64,000 nucleotides of DNA from an uncultured Muribaculaceae bacterium (GCA_910584365.1 CAJUAF010000002.1:1-64000); one strand, 5' to 3'. Counted from the stretch's first letter, positions 42,033 to 51,207 are shown. Notes: a model not told the origin generated them from the sequence alone. Program-made: numbers and translations.

Positions 42033-45000
42033 TCAGGAGCGGGAAGAGAGAGTGGCGAGATAGGAACGGAGGTCGGCGGCCGCGGGGGTGGCTTTTCCAT
42101 GGTTGGCGGTTTCCAGGGCAAGTACCTCTTTGAATATCTCTATCGCCGCGTGGGTATCGCCGGAATAGTACAGGGAGACACCTAAATTCTTGCCGCTGCG
42201 GGTAGTGTCCTCATCGTATGGGATATTTCGGCTGCGGAATTCATATTCTTTGCGGAAGTATTTGACAGCCAGCGGATACTCTTCCAGCTTGAAAGCTGAC
42301 AGTCCGGCATGGTAGAATGTTGTGGCTGTGGAGCCGGGACTACGTTCATAATCGCCTATATCAAGGGTTTCAGCAATCCGGAGTACGCGGCGATAGTCTT
42401 TGTAGTCATCATAGAGACGCTGCATTATTTCATGACGGTAGACTTCGTAGCGTACTTTTTCCTGGAAGAGTGTTCTGATAGTCTCGTCGTAGAACCGTTT
42501 ATGGAGGAGGGCTTCGTCCTTATCAATATCTGCTTCCTTCAGACGCTCCTCCGTCTTTAACCTACGGGCACGGGCTACAAGGAGATCCGTATAAAGCTTA
42601 TGGCAATCGATGATGTTCTTTTCATCTCCAGCCTCCATAGCCAGCGGAAGGAGTTTGTCGAGCATGGCAAAAGATTTGTCATGACGTCCTCCGCGATAGA
42701 GACTCAGCGCCATACGGTACCGGGAGAGCAGAACGGAGTGCTTCTTTTCACCATACAGAGTCTCACCTCTGGCAATGGCTTCCTGCAGCCAGCTGACTGC
42801 TTCTTCGTAACGGTTCAGAATCAAGAGGCAGTGGCCGCCGTAGGCATACGCCGAAGTCAGACGTTGTTGTGACTCGGGTTCTGCATGGGACGAATAATGG
42901 TCGATGACCATCCTGTATTCTTTAAGGGCTTCCTCCTCTTTGTCGGCGTAATAGAGGGCATACGCCATATTATGGCGAGTGGTGGCAATCTGTGTTTCCG
43001 GCAGCGGTTTTATACGCACCTGCATATCAAGAGCTTTACGAAACACTTCGACGGCCTCGGCATAGCGCTTTGCCTTAGCCAGCCGGCATCCCTGATTCAT
43101 CGTCAGGACAGACTGGACCATTGACGGCACACCGCTCTGACTCTCCGCCTCCAGTCCGGCATCCAGCGCCAGGTCATACAGCCCGAAATGCTGACCGACA
43201 AACCGGCCTATGTCGTTGGCAATTACCGGTCGCAGCTGCGGTTGCACTTCAGTCAGATCCATTTTGAAATATTCCTTGATATCGAATCCCGGAAGATTGT
43301 CGGCAAGAGACGACACAAGGCATTTGAGAAGTTGCGGATTATTGCGGAACAGCACCTCGAAAATGACCGCCCGGTAGGGAAGATCCTCAAGGCTTTCCCA
43401 GTCGCGGAGTTTGATAAGCTGACTGATCCGATCTTCGAGATGGAGATAACGGTCATTATAAGCGAAATGGCCGCTGCGCATATTGAAATCCGCAAGTGAA
43501 AGTTCTGCAGGAGAGAGGTCTTCGGCAATCTTGTAGATAATTGTTCTCCGGGCAAAGGCCTCAGCTTCCTCGCCGCCGAGTTCTTCAATCACCACATCGC
43601 TCATCTCCGGGTCGGAAATCCGGTAGAGACCCAACTCTTCGGTCATCCACGAAGCGAGTTCACCGCGGAGACGCAGCCACAAATACTGGCTTGCCATACC
43701 GTCGGTCTTGATTTCTTCCTCCGACAGTCCTTTTTCCGAAACCGCAAGCAGGAGCAGAGGGCGCCGGATATTGTCCACACCGTATGATTCTTTCAGACGT
43801 CGGAAAACTTTTCTGCAAAATTCCCTGGGGGTGCGCGCCGCCGTCAGTTCCTTTATGAAATCAGACAACTTTTCATAGTTGCCGAACTCCTGGATTTCCG
43901 ACAGCAGTCTGACAAGCATCTCAGGATAGGAGGCCAGTGGCCATGAAGCGACCAGCTCTTCCTGGTGTCCGGAAAGTTTCTTCGAGAATCCGCTCAAATA
44001 TCGGCGGGAAAAACTGATGATGCTCTCCCTGTCGAGCGGGCGGATTTCATAGACCGTATCGGCGCACGCGAGCAGACGGGAGTCGCCGGGGGCATCGTTT
44101 TCCGGCTGTTGGCAACTGTAAATCACCTTGACATTTTCGGGAAGAGCGGCGATAAAACCGCTGACATCCTTACCCGAGTCATCAACCCGGTCAAGGTGGT
44201 CGATTATCAGGATTATCCGTTGGCGGGATTTCTCCAGAGCATCCGACAGTTCGGCGAGGGATTTCAGTGAATTCAGGTCCTCGCGCATCTCCGTGACCGT
44301 CTGACGGACATTGTCCCCCATTAATTCAGCAACAGCGGCAATCTCTCCGCTCTGAAGAAGATTGTCAAACAGAGTGGTGTTTTCCTCTGCAACTGGGGTG
44401 AAAGCCGATGCCGTCTGCGGCATATTTTTCTTACGGAACACCTCCCGGAGTTTCCTCCCAAGCGCGGCGGCCACATTCACGGATTTTTCACCCTGGACCA
44501 TAACCGGATGATATACACAGGTGACGGCGGTCGGGCCGTCCCAGTTCAGCATATCGGAGTAGCACGCAAGCAGCGAACTCTTGCCGATATGCCGTGGGCC
44601 GGTGACAGCCATACGCCTGGCGGAATCGGATTCCATAAAGTCAGCCAGCGCACCGTAAGCATCCTCGGGACGATTGTATACTTTCAGGAGATTTTCGCGC
44701 CAGGCCTGCTCCGACAGTTCCCGGCTGTCCTCGGCCGATGAACCGATGTCGGGATAACGGTCAAGCAGCCTGAGAAAATGCTTCTCTACTTTCTGAATCA
44801 GGTCCGGAACGGTCTCATATAGTTCCGCCGGGTATTTTTTCTGAGCTGTCAGCGCTTCTCGTAGTCTGAGAAGTTTCGCCGAGGCCTCCCCGCCGTCCTC
44901 TCCTTCGAAGGGAGTGCGGAGGAAGAACGCCGCCGACATCTCATCCCGGCTGCGCAGGACTCCGAACTGGATTTCGATTTCGGTCACGCTCAATCCGGAT

Positions 45001-45365
45001 TTCAGGTCATCGGCCAGCCAGGAATACTCCTCGCTGTCGGTCAATGAACATCCGGCGTCCTGACCGGGACACCATCCGTAGCGGTTTCCTATCAGGCCGA
45101 TAAAAAACGGACGCGACTCCCTTATGGCCTGCAGACAGATGTCGATCACCTTGCCGGCCCGGGATTCCTCCTCTGTTATTCCCCACCGCAGGTCAATCAG
45201 CGAGATACTGACTCCCTTCAATGCGGCCCGGGAGCGCAGACTTTTGAAGAGCGTTATCAACTGGCTGCGTTCCCGGTCCATATCGCGGAACGTAGAGGAT
45301 ATGAACACCCGGATTTCATGATTCTCCGGGAGGGGGAAACGGTACTGGGGGAGAGGTGCGGACAT
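42033..45365 (-). CDS. DUF4062-STAND NTPase-TPR protein (candidate conflict/defence protein)
   Basis: 1110 residues, cytoplasmic. The N-terminal DUF4062 domain (about 17-130) shows IRVFISSTFRDMDRERSQL, DLRWGITEEESRAGKVI and IGNRYGWCPG. A P-loop STAND-type NTPase follows, with Walker A GPRHIGKS (256-263) and Walker B IILIIDHLDRVDD (384-396). A helical region comes next, then tetratricopeptide repeats from about 770 to 1100 (for example AEAVEVFRKALDMQ, YEEAVSWLQEAIARGETL, YPLAVKYFRKEYEFR). This effector-NTPase-sensor-repeat layout is shared with animal NPHP3/TEP1-like proteins and with bacterial antiviral STAND proteins. It is encoded between lepA and tRNA-Pro, 44 bases behind lepA. A role in phage defence is inference. 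Confidence 0.85.
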   Translation of the reverse strand: MSAPLPQYRFPLPENHEIRVFISSTFRDMDRERSQLITLFKSLRSRAALKGVSISLIDLRWGITEEESRAGKVIDICLQAIRESRPFFIGLIGNRYGWCPGQDAGCSLTDSEEYSWLADDLKSGLSVTEIEIQFGVLRSRDEMSAAFFLRTPFEGEDGGEASAKLLRLREALTAQKKYPAELYETVPDLIQKVEKHFLRLLDRYPDIGSSAEDSRELSEQAWRENLLKVYNRPEDAYGALADFMESDSARRMAVTGPRHIGKSSLLACYSDMLNWDGPTAVTCVYHPVMVQGEKSVNVAAALGRKLREVFRKKNMPQTASAFTPVAEENTTLFDNLLQSGEIAAVAELMGDNVRQTVTEMREDLNSLKSLAELSDALEKSRQRIILIIDHLDRVDDSGKDVSGFIAALPENVKVIYSCQQPENDAPGDSRLLACADTVYEIRPLDRESIISFSRRYLSGFSKKLSGHQEELVASWPLASYPEMLVRLLSEIQEFGNYEKLSDFIKELTAARTPREFCRKVFRRLKESYGVDNIRRPLLLLAVSEKGLSEEEIKTDGMASQYLWLRLRGELASWMTEELGLYRISDPEMSDVVIEELGGEEAEAFARRTIIYKIAEDLSPAELSLADFNMRSGHFAYNDRYLHLEDRISQLIKLRDWESLEDLPYRAVIFEVLFRNNPQLLKCLVSSLADNLPGFDIKEYFKMDLTEVQPQLRPVIANDIGRFVGQHFGLYDLALDAGLEAESQSGVPSMVQSVLTMNQGCRLAKAKRYAEAVEVFRKALDMQVRIKPLPETQIATTRHNMAYALYYADKEEEALKEYRMVIDHYSSHAEPESQQRLTSAYAYGGHCLLILNRYEEAVSWLQEAIARGETLYGEKKHSVLLSRYRMALSLYRGGRHDKSFAMLDKLLPLAMEAGDEKNIIDCHKLYTDLLVARARRLKTEERLKEADIDKDEALLHKRFYDETIRTLFQEKVRYEVYRHEIMQRLYDDYKDYRRVLRIAETLDIGDYERSPGSTATTFYHAGLSAFKLEEYPLAVKYFRKEYEFRSRNIPYDEDTTRSGKNLGVSLYYSGDTHAAIEIFKEVLALETANHGKATPAAADLRSYLATLSSRS

Positions 45366-45409
45366 GATATCAAAGGGTTGGAAGGAAAACGGATTTGGAA
45401 GAGAAAGAA

Positions 45410-47194
45410 TCAGTCGAGTTTCAGCACGGCCAGGAACGCTTTCTGGGGAACCTGGACCGAGCCGATCTGCTTCATGCGTTTCTTTCCGGCTTTCTGTTTC
45501 TCAAGCAGCTTGCGTTTACGGCTGACGTCGCCTCCGTAACATTTGGCGGTCACATCCTTGCGCACAGCCTTGATAGTCTCGCGGGCGATGATCTTGGCGC
45601 CTATGGCGGCCTGAATCGCAATATCGAACTGATGGCGCGGAATAAGTTCCTTCAGTTTCTCGCACATCCGCCGGCCGAACTGCACGGCATTGTCGGCATG
45701 GGTCAGTGTCGAAAGAGCGTCGACGGATTCTCCGTTAAGAAGCACATCGAGCTTAACAAGGCGCGACGGACGGAAATCGTGGAGATGATAGTCAAACGAG
45801 GCATATCCTTTCGACAGCGATTTCAGTTTGTCGTAGAAATCGATTACGATTTCACCCAGCGGAATATCGAAAATAAGCTCCACGCGGTTTCCGGAAATAA
45901 ACTCCTGCTTTACAAGTTCGCCGCGTTTGCCCAGACAGAGGGTCATGATGGGGCCGATAAAGTCGGCGGTAGTGATAATGGACGCGCGGATATACGGTTC
46001 TTCGATATGGTCAATCAGAGTGATGTCGGGAAGTCCGGAAGGATTGTGTACTTCGGTTTCGTTCCCCTTTTTGTCGAAGACCTTATAGGAAACGTTGGGC
46101 ACCGTAGTGATGACCTCCATATTGAACTCGCGCGAAAGGCGTTCCTGAATAATCTCCATGTGGAGCAGCCCCAGGAAGCCACACCGGAAACCGAAACCGA
46201 GAGCCATCGAGGATTCGGGCTGGAACGTAAGCGAAGCATCGTTGAGCTGAAGTTTCTCCAAAGAGGCGCGGAGATTCTCGAAATCTTCCGCCTCGATAGG
46301 GTAGACGCCAGCGAACACCATGGGTTTCACTTCCTCGAAGCCGGCGATGGCGGGAGCCGGATTCGCCACGTGGGTAATGGTATCGCCCACTTTAACCTCT
46401 TTCGAGGTCTTGATACCGGAAATGATATATCCCACATTGCCGGCCGAGAGTTCCTGGCGGGGAGAAAGGTCCATTTTCAGAACGCCGATTTCATCGGCAT
46501 GGTATTCCTTGCCGGTGGCCACGAATTTTACGAAATCATCCTTGCGGATGGTGCCGTTTTCGATCTTGAAGTAAGCGATGATGCCGCGGAAGGGATTGAA
46601 GACCGAGTCGAAAATCAGAGCCTGGAGGGGCGCGTCGGGATCCCCTTTCGGAGCGGGAATTCTCTTTACGATAGCCTTGAGAATCTCCTCGATGCCGATG
46701 CCGGTCTTACCGCTGGCCCGCAGGATTTCGTCGCGTCCGCATCCGAGAAGGTCAACAATCTCATCCTCCACCTCGTCGGGATTTGCGCTTTCAAGATCCA
46801 CTTTGTTGATTACCGGAATAATCTCCAGATCGGAATCAATTGCCATATAGAGGTTGGAAATCGTCTGAGCCTGTACCCCCTGGGTGGCGTCGACGATAAG
46901 CAGGGCGCCTTCGCAGGCGGCAATCGAACGCGATACTTCATAGGAGAAGTCAACGTGTCCCGGAGTATCGATAAGATTAAGGGTGTAATCCTGACCGTCG
47001 AGATGATAGTTCATCTGTATGGCATGGCTCTTGATTGTGATTCCTCGTTCGCGCTCCAGGTCCATATCGTCAAGCACCTGGGCCTGAAGGTCTTTGGAGT
47101 CGATTGTTTTTGTGTATTCGAGCAGACGGTCGGCCAGGGTACTTTTCCCGTGGTCGATATGGGCGATTATACAGAAATTGCGGATATTCTTCAT
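45410..47194 (-). CDS. lepA: Elongation factor 4 (LepA)
   Basis: Ribosome-bound translational GTPase implicated in back-translocation and 30S biogenesis. 594 residues with G1 AHIDHGKST at 10-18, DTPGHVDF, NKVD and the specific C-terminal domain. I chose the ATG at 47194 (MKNIRNFCIIAHID), which overlaps the stop of the upstream reductase gene as ATGA. The frame stays open 27 codons further upstream, inside that gene, but these residues are not conserved. The overlap implies translational coupling with a redox enzyme, an unusual neighbour. Confidence 0.97.
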   Translation of the reverse strand: MKNIRNFCIIAHIDHGKSTLADRLLEYTKTIDSKDLQAQVLDDMDLERERGITIKSHAIQMNYHLDGQDYTLNLIDTPGHVDFSYEVSRSIAACEGALLIVDATQGVQAQTISNLYMAIDSDLEIIPVINKVDLESANPDEVEDEIVDLLGCGRDEILRASGKTGIGIEEILKAIVKRIPAPKGDPDAPLQALIFDSVFNPFRGIIAYFKIENGTIRKDDFVKFVATGKEYHADEIGVLKMDLSPRQELSAGNVGYIISGIKTSKEVKVGDTITHVANPAPAIAGFEEVKPMVFAGVYPIEAEDFENLRASLEKLQLNDASLTFQPESSMALGFGFRCGFLGLLHMEIIQERLSREFNMEVITTVPNVSYKVFDKKGNETEVHNPSGLPDITLIDHIEEPYIRASIITTADFIGPIMTLCLGKRGELVKQEFISGNRVELIFDIPLGEIVIDFYDKLKSLSKGYASFDYHLHDFRPSRLVKLDVLLNGESVDALSTLTHADNAVQFGRRMCEKLKELIPRHQFDIAIQAAIGAKIIARETIKAVRKDVTAKCYGGDVSRKRKLLEKQKAGKKRMKQIGSVQVPQKAFLAVLKLD

Positions 47195-49002
47195 TTTTTC
47201 AGAAATTCTTTGATTGCGGCAAGACAGTCTTCGGGAGAGGAGATATCGCGGCAGCGCTCTTCGAGCGGACACCATCCGGTGTTATCGCGATTGACGACAT
47301 GGTCGGTCAGTTTGCCGTAAGTAGTTTTTATGCCGTAACTCTCGAGCATCTTCAGGCCAAGCTTGCTGACTGTGGCGCCGTAGACACCGGTTACGCCTCC
47401 GAGAACCATCAGTGCCGCGGCGGCTTTCCCGACAATTTTGTCGGCCACCCGGGCTCCTTTGAGCATCCGGGGATGGTCGGACAGGAGCGACAGCAGGTCG
47501 CTGACACCTTTGTCATTGTAGGTGGTGATTCTCCCGTTGTCTACAACAAGCGACGTGTCCCCCTTGTTGAGCAGGGCCACAAGGCGGCTCATGTCGGGTG
47601 GGGTGCCTCGCCGCAGACTGTCGGCAATGATGTCTATACGGGTCATTTCGGCCGGGATGTCGATTTTCTGGGGGCAGTGGTGGGTACATTCCCCGCACCC
47701 CACGCAATGGGATGCCTGGCGTAGCTTGGGTACGGCCCGGTCGTAGCCGACAAGAAATGCCTTGCGTGCCTCGTTGTAGTTAGCTGCTTCCGGCGAGTCG
47801 GGAACCTGTCCCTGGTTGACACATTTATTATAATGCGCGAAAATTGCCGGTATATCCAGCCCGTAGGGACATGGCATACAGTACTGACATTCATTGCAGG
47901 CTACCGTAGGATATCCGGCGATTACTTTGGCTGTCTCATGGAGGAAACTGATTTCCTCCTTAGTCAGCGGTTTCAGCGGACAGAAAGACCGCAGGTTGTC
48001 CTGCACGTGTTCCATATATGTCATGCCTGACAGCACGGTCAGCACCCCGGGATAGGTCCCTGCATAACGGAACGCCCAGGAGGCCACGGATTTCTCCGGC
48101 TCTCTCTGTTTGAGCAGATCGACCGCGTGGTCGGGGAGTTTCGCGAGGCGTCCTCCCAGCAACGGTTCCATGATGACCGCCGGGATGTTGCGTTTTTCCA
48201 GTTCACCGTACAGATAGTCGGCATTGGTGTTGCGCGGGTTCAGCTCTTTGGCGTGTTCCCAGTCAAGGTAGTTGAGCTGAATCTGCACGAAGTCCCATTT
48301 GTATTTGTCGTGCTGGCTGAGCAGCATATCGAAAATTCTCACATCGCCGTGGTATGAGAAACCGAGGTTGCGTATTCTGCCTGCCTCGCGCTCGGCCATG
48401 AGGAAATCCAGGATGCCGTTGTCTATATAACGGCCGTTGAAATCCCCCAGAGGGTCGTTGCCCATCCCGACGGCATGGAGCAACATATAATCGATATGGC
48501 CGGTCCGGAGATATTTCATCGAGTTGCGGTACATCTCAACTGACTTCTCGCGCGGCCATGTCGAAGGGTCGAAGTTGGACAGTTTAGTGGCAATGAAATA
48601 GCTGTCGCGCGGATGACGGCTGAGGGCAATACCAACGGCCTCTTCCGACCGGCCCTTGCAATAGGCGGGGGAGGTGTCGAAATAGTTTACCCCGTGGGCC
48701 AGGGCGAAATCCACCATCCGGTTGACTTCCTCCTGGTCAATCATGTCTTCCGCCGGATCTTCGGGTGAAGGAATTGTGGGCCAGCGCATACATCCGTAAC
48801 CCAGCAGTGAGACTTTCTCGGAGGTTTTCGGATTTGTGCGATAAGTCATCTTGTCGGTGGGGATATCGGTCTGGGGCAGGTCTTCATAACTTCCTTCCCC
48901 ACGTTCTTTCTTACCGGAACAGGAAGCCAGCACGGGAGCCGCGGCTACGGCGGCCAGTCCGGCTGTACGGAAAAATCTGCGGCGTGATATATCGAATTCC
49001 AT
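47191..49002 (-). CDS. Tat-exported aldo/keto reductase - 4Fe-4S ferredoxin - DUF1893 fusion
   Basis: 603 residues. A twin-arginine signal (SRRRFFRTAGLAAVAAAP) with a lipobox-like LASC opens the protein. An aldo/keto reductase barrel (about 60-375, YGCMRWPTIP, NYFDTSPAYCKG, TKLSNFDP) follows. Next are two ferredoxin-type Cys clusters (CNECQYCMPCPYG, CVGCGECTHHCPQ). A C-terminal DUF1893-like domain starts at about 480 (LVVDNGRITTYNDKGVSDLL, VADKIVGKAAAALMVLGGV, NTGWCPLEE). The start at 49002 gives the Tat signal first; longer frames run into the upstream gene. The AKR-ferredoxin part is known in the family, but the added DUF1893 is unusual. Substrate unknown. Confidence 0.85.
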   Translation of the reverse strand: MEFDISRRRFFRTAGLAAVAAAPVLASCSGKKERGEGSYEDLPQTDIPTDKMTYRTNPKTSEKVSLLGYGCMRWPTIPSPEDPAEDMIDQEEVNRMVDFALAHGVNYFDTSPAYCKGRSEEAVGIALSRHPRDSYFIATKLSNFDPSTWPREKSVEMYRNSMKYLRTGHIDYMLLHAVGMGNDPLGDFNGRYIDNGILDFLMAEREAGRIRNLGFSYHGDVRIFDMLLSQHDKYKWDFVQIQLNYLDWEHAKELNPRNTNADYLYGELEKRNIPAVIMEPLLGGRLAKLPDHAVDLLKQREPEKSVASWAFRYAGTYPGVLTVLSGMTYMEHVQDNLRSFCPLKPLTKEEISFLHETAKVIAGYPTVACNECQYCMPCPYGLDIPAIFAHYNKCVNQGQVPDSPEAANYNEARKAFLVGYDRAVPKLRQASHCVGCGECTHHCPQKIDIPAEMTRIDIIADSLRRGTPPDMSRLVALLNKGDTSLVVDNGRITTYNDKGVSDLLSLLSDHPRMLKGARVADKIVGKAAAALMVLGGVTGVYGATVSKLGLKMLESYGIKTTYGKLTDHVVNRDNTGWCPLEERCRDISSPEDCLAAIKEFLKK

Positions 49003-49024
49003 CTGGTTCAGCTTTTTTGTAAAA

Positions 49025-50518
49025 TCATACAGTCTTGTGAATCTCATGTCCTTCAACGTAAATGGCGCTGAAAGGACGTGCCGGACATAGATTCTCGCAG
49101 GCTCCGCAACCGATGCAACGGTTTTCATCCACCACGGGAATCCGGCGGGAATCGGGGTTATTCGGGTCAGAGGGTACCATGCGTATCGCGCCCACGAGGC
49201 AATGGCGGGCGCAGTTGCCGCACTCCACGCCGTCGGTGTTGACTATACAGTTTTTGGCAATCCAGACGGCGTGGCCTATCTGGATGGAACTTTTCTCTTC
49301 CCAGCTTATGGGCCTGATGGATCCCGCCGGGCAGACATCGGAACAGGCTGTACACTCCGGACGGCAATATCCGCGGTCGAATTCCATTTTGGGCTGCATG
49401 AAGGAGTTCAGCTCCGCGGAAGGACGGAGAATCCCTTCGGGACATTGCGACACACAGAGCTGACAGGCCGTGCAATGCTGGGAGAAATGTCTTATTCCGA
49501 CCGCTCCGGCGGGTACCAGGCGGGTGGAGCGCGCGGGCAGTTCCTTATCCTCGATAGCGGCCAGGCCGCCGTCGACGGTCTTGCCGGCACCGCGCATTAC
49601 AGCCGTTCCGGCTGCCGCCGCTCCGGCAATCATGAAGGTGCGGCGTCCGGTGTCTACCCCCGGGGTCTTATCTCCGGCGGACGCTTTTACCGGCCTGGGA
49701 CTGCGCGTAAAACTGATGGCGTCTTTGGAACATTCATCGATGCAGTCCATACAGGCCACGCATCGGCTGAGGTCGATCGTGTGGTTGACGGCGTCGATAC
49801 AGGAACTTTTGCAGCGGCGGGCGCAACTTCCGCAATTTATGCACTTGTCGGTATCGATTACCGGGCGGAACCAGCTGAAACGCGACAGGGCGCCCAGCAA
49901 AGTGCCGACAGGGCAGATTGTGTTGCAGTAGATTCTGCCGCCGCGCCATGCCAGCACGGTGATGATAATCGCGGTAACGACGGCCACACAGAAGACGGGG
50001 ATAGAGCGCAGCCATACTTCCCGTTCGTAGAACGCATAGCTGTCATAATGCTCCGCGGCTGAAGCCAGGAGATTGTTGACGTAGAGAACCACAGGGGCGC
50101 CGAGATTCTGGACCATGCGTCCGTAGGCGCTGTAAGGCGCTATGAGGGAAGCAATGGCTGTAAGGCCGGCCAGAATCGTCACCACGAACAGCCCTAACAT
50201 AACCCATCGCAGGACGGTATGAGGCTTGTGGTAACTGAAACGTTTTTTCTTCTTTCGGCGCATAGCCGAAAGATGCGACACAATATCCTGGTAAACCCCC
50301 ATGGGGCATATTACCGAACAATATACCCTCCCGGCTATAAGGGTAAGGACAATCAGGGCGGCCACGACCGCCACATTAAGGGCCAGAACGGCGGGAACAA
50401 ACTGAATTTTCGCCATCCATCCGAGCCAATGATGCAGTGTACCGGTAAAATCAAGAAACATTGCCGTTATCAGCGTCCAGAAAATGATGCCGAGGGCAAT
50501 CCGTATTTTACGCAACAT
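49025..50518 (-). CDS. Membrane polyferredoxin, NapH-like plus NapG-like fusion
   Basis: 497 residues. The N-terminal half is a NapH/RdxA-like membrane part with helices at about 5-25, 40-62, 105-130 and 175-195, and two CxxxCP motifs (CSVICPMG, CNTICPVG). Two 4Fe-4S ferredoxin clusters follow (CINCGSCARRC, CVACMDCIDEC). An internal twin-arginine-like segment RRTFMIAGAAAAG comes near 290. A NapG-like C-terminal half then carries four more clusters (CTACQLCVSQCP, CTACSDVCP, CGNCARHC, CIGCGACENLCP). It probably passes electrons between the quinone pool and a periplasmic enzyme, perhaps the reductase encoded 22 bases downstream. The partner is not proven. Confidence 0.87.
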   Translation of the reverse strand: MLRKIRIALGIIFWTLITAMFLDFTGTLHHWLGWMAKIQFVPAVLALNVAVVAALIVLTLIAGRVYCSVICPMGVYQDIVSHLSAMRRKKKKRFSYHKPHTVLRWVMLGLFVVTILAGLTAIASLIAPYSAYGRMVQNLGAPVVLYVNNLLASAAEHYDSYAFYEREVWLRSIPVFCVAVVTAIIITVLAWRGGRIYCNTICPVGTLLGALSRFSWFRPVIDTDKCINCGSCARRCKSSCIDAVNHTIDLSRCVACMDCIDECSKDAISFTRSPRPVKASAGDKTPGVDTGRRTFMIAGAAAAGTAVMRGAGKTVDGGLAAIEDKELPARSTRLVPAGAVGIRHFSQHCTACQLCVSQCPEGILRPSAELNSFMQPKMEFDRGYCRPECTACSDVCPAGSIRPISWEEKSSIQIGHAVWIAKNCIVNTDGVECGNCARHCLVGAIRMVPSDPNNPDSRRIPVVDENRCIGCGACENLCPARPFSAIYVEGHEIHKTV

Positions 50519-50563
50519 AATTACTTTTTGCAGTAAGATTTCTGTCGAAGTGGTTTATACTGC

Positions 50564-50571
50564 AAAAGTAC
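50564..50571 (-). promoter_or_regulatory. Promoter -7 element of the polyferredoxin-AKR-lepA unit
   Basis: Minus-strand TACTTTTG fits TAnnTTTG, about 45 bases before the ATG at 50518. No clear -33 was found. Confidence 0.5.
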
Positions 50572-50779
50572 AAAAAATCCCCGAGGTTTCCCTCTCTCCC
50601 CGAAAGAAATCGCTATATGTTAGCTAAAAAAGCGCATCGCCATATCCCTCGGCGTCACTGATGTCCGACCCGTAAGAAGAGCCACTGTTCTCCCGGCGCG
50701 GGTCATACGGGAGTGACCTCGTTCACGTCGACAAGATGATGGATGATGGCGAAGATTGTCAGGCCGGCTGCGGAGTGGA

Positions 50780-50811
50780 TTTGTCCCCAGTCGGGGATGT
50801 GCCTAATTTTG
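50780..50811 (+). promoter_or_regulatory. Intact promoter in front of a decayed operon, with operator-like dyad
   Basis: TTTG (50780-50783), a 20-base spacer and TAATTTTG (50804-50811), an exact match. The spacer contains the dyad TCCCC-AGTC-GGGGA (50784-50797), which could bind a regulator. Confidence 0.75.
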
Positions 50812-50841
50812 CACCCGAAATTCAACAGCCAATCAACAGCA

Positions 50842-51207
50842 ATGAAAACCAGCAGACATATATCCCCCTGGAAAAAGGTCCATAAATGGGTCGGCGTGAC
50901 CATGACTGTATTCCTGTTGCTTTTCTGTGTGTCGGGGATAATTCTGAATCATCGCAAGCTGTTTTCTTCCTGTTCCGTCAGCCGCAGTCTGCTTCCTGCC
51001 TCCTATCATATAAGAAATTTCAACAACGGAATCATAAAGGGCACTCTTCCCTACGGCCCCGGCGACTCTCTGCTGGCCTACGGTAATGCCGGGGTATGGC
51101 TAACCGACCGAAATTTCAGCCGATTCTCGGATTTCAACCGGGGACTGCCGCAGGGCGCCGACAACCGGAATATACGTAATACGTTGTATCGCTGTTTATT
51201 CTCCTGA
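50842..51207 (+). pseudogene. Relic of PepSY-associated membrane protein gene (N-terminal part)
   Basis: The frame opens with MKTSRHISPWKKVHKWVGVT and a membrane helix (TVFLLLFCVSGIILNHR), the typical start of PepSY-associated TM proteins (usually around 450-520 residues). It continues through VSRSLLPASYHIRNFNNGII and GAGVWLT-like sequence, then stops after 121 codons with an unrelated eight-residue end. The rest of the gene is missing. Just behind it, in another frame, begins a different membrane protein without its own start. A deletion that joined two neighbouring genes explains this. Confidence 0.7.

Noticed and set aside
41873..45409. Integrative element inserted at tRNA-Pro with att repeats
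   Set aside because: No copy of the tRNA 3' end was found beyond the STAND gene and no integrase is present. Proximity alone is not enough.
45395..47320. 641-codon plus-strand frame across lepA
   Set aside because: It lies fully opposite a clear lepA. The translation has no domain and no fitting start.
50703..50903. Minus-strand frame whose end (WGQIHSAAGLTIFAIIHHLVD) resembles DUF4405-type membrane proteins
   Set aside because: It might be one more gene relic, but only about 25 residues look family-like and the rest overlaps the PepSY stump. Too little to annotate.
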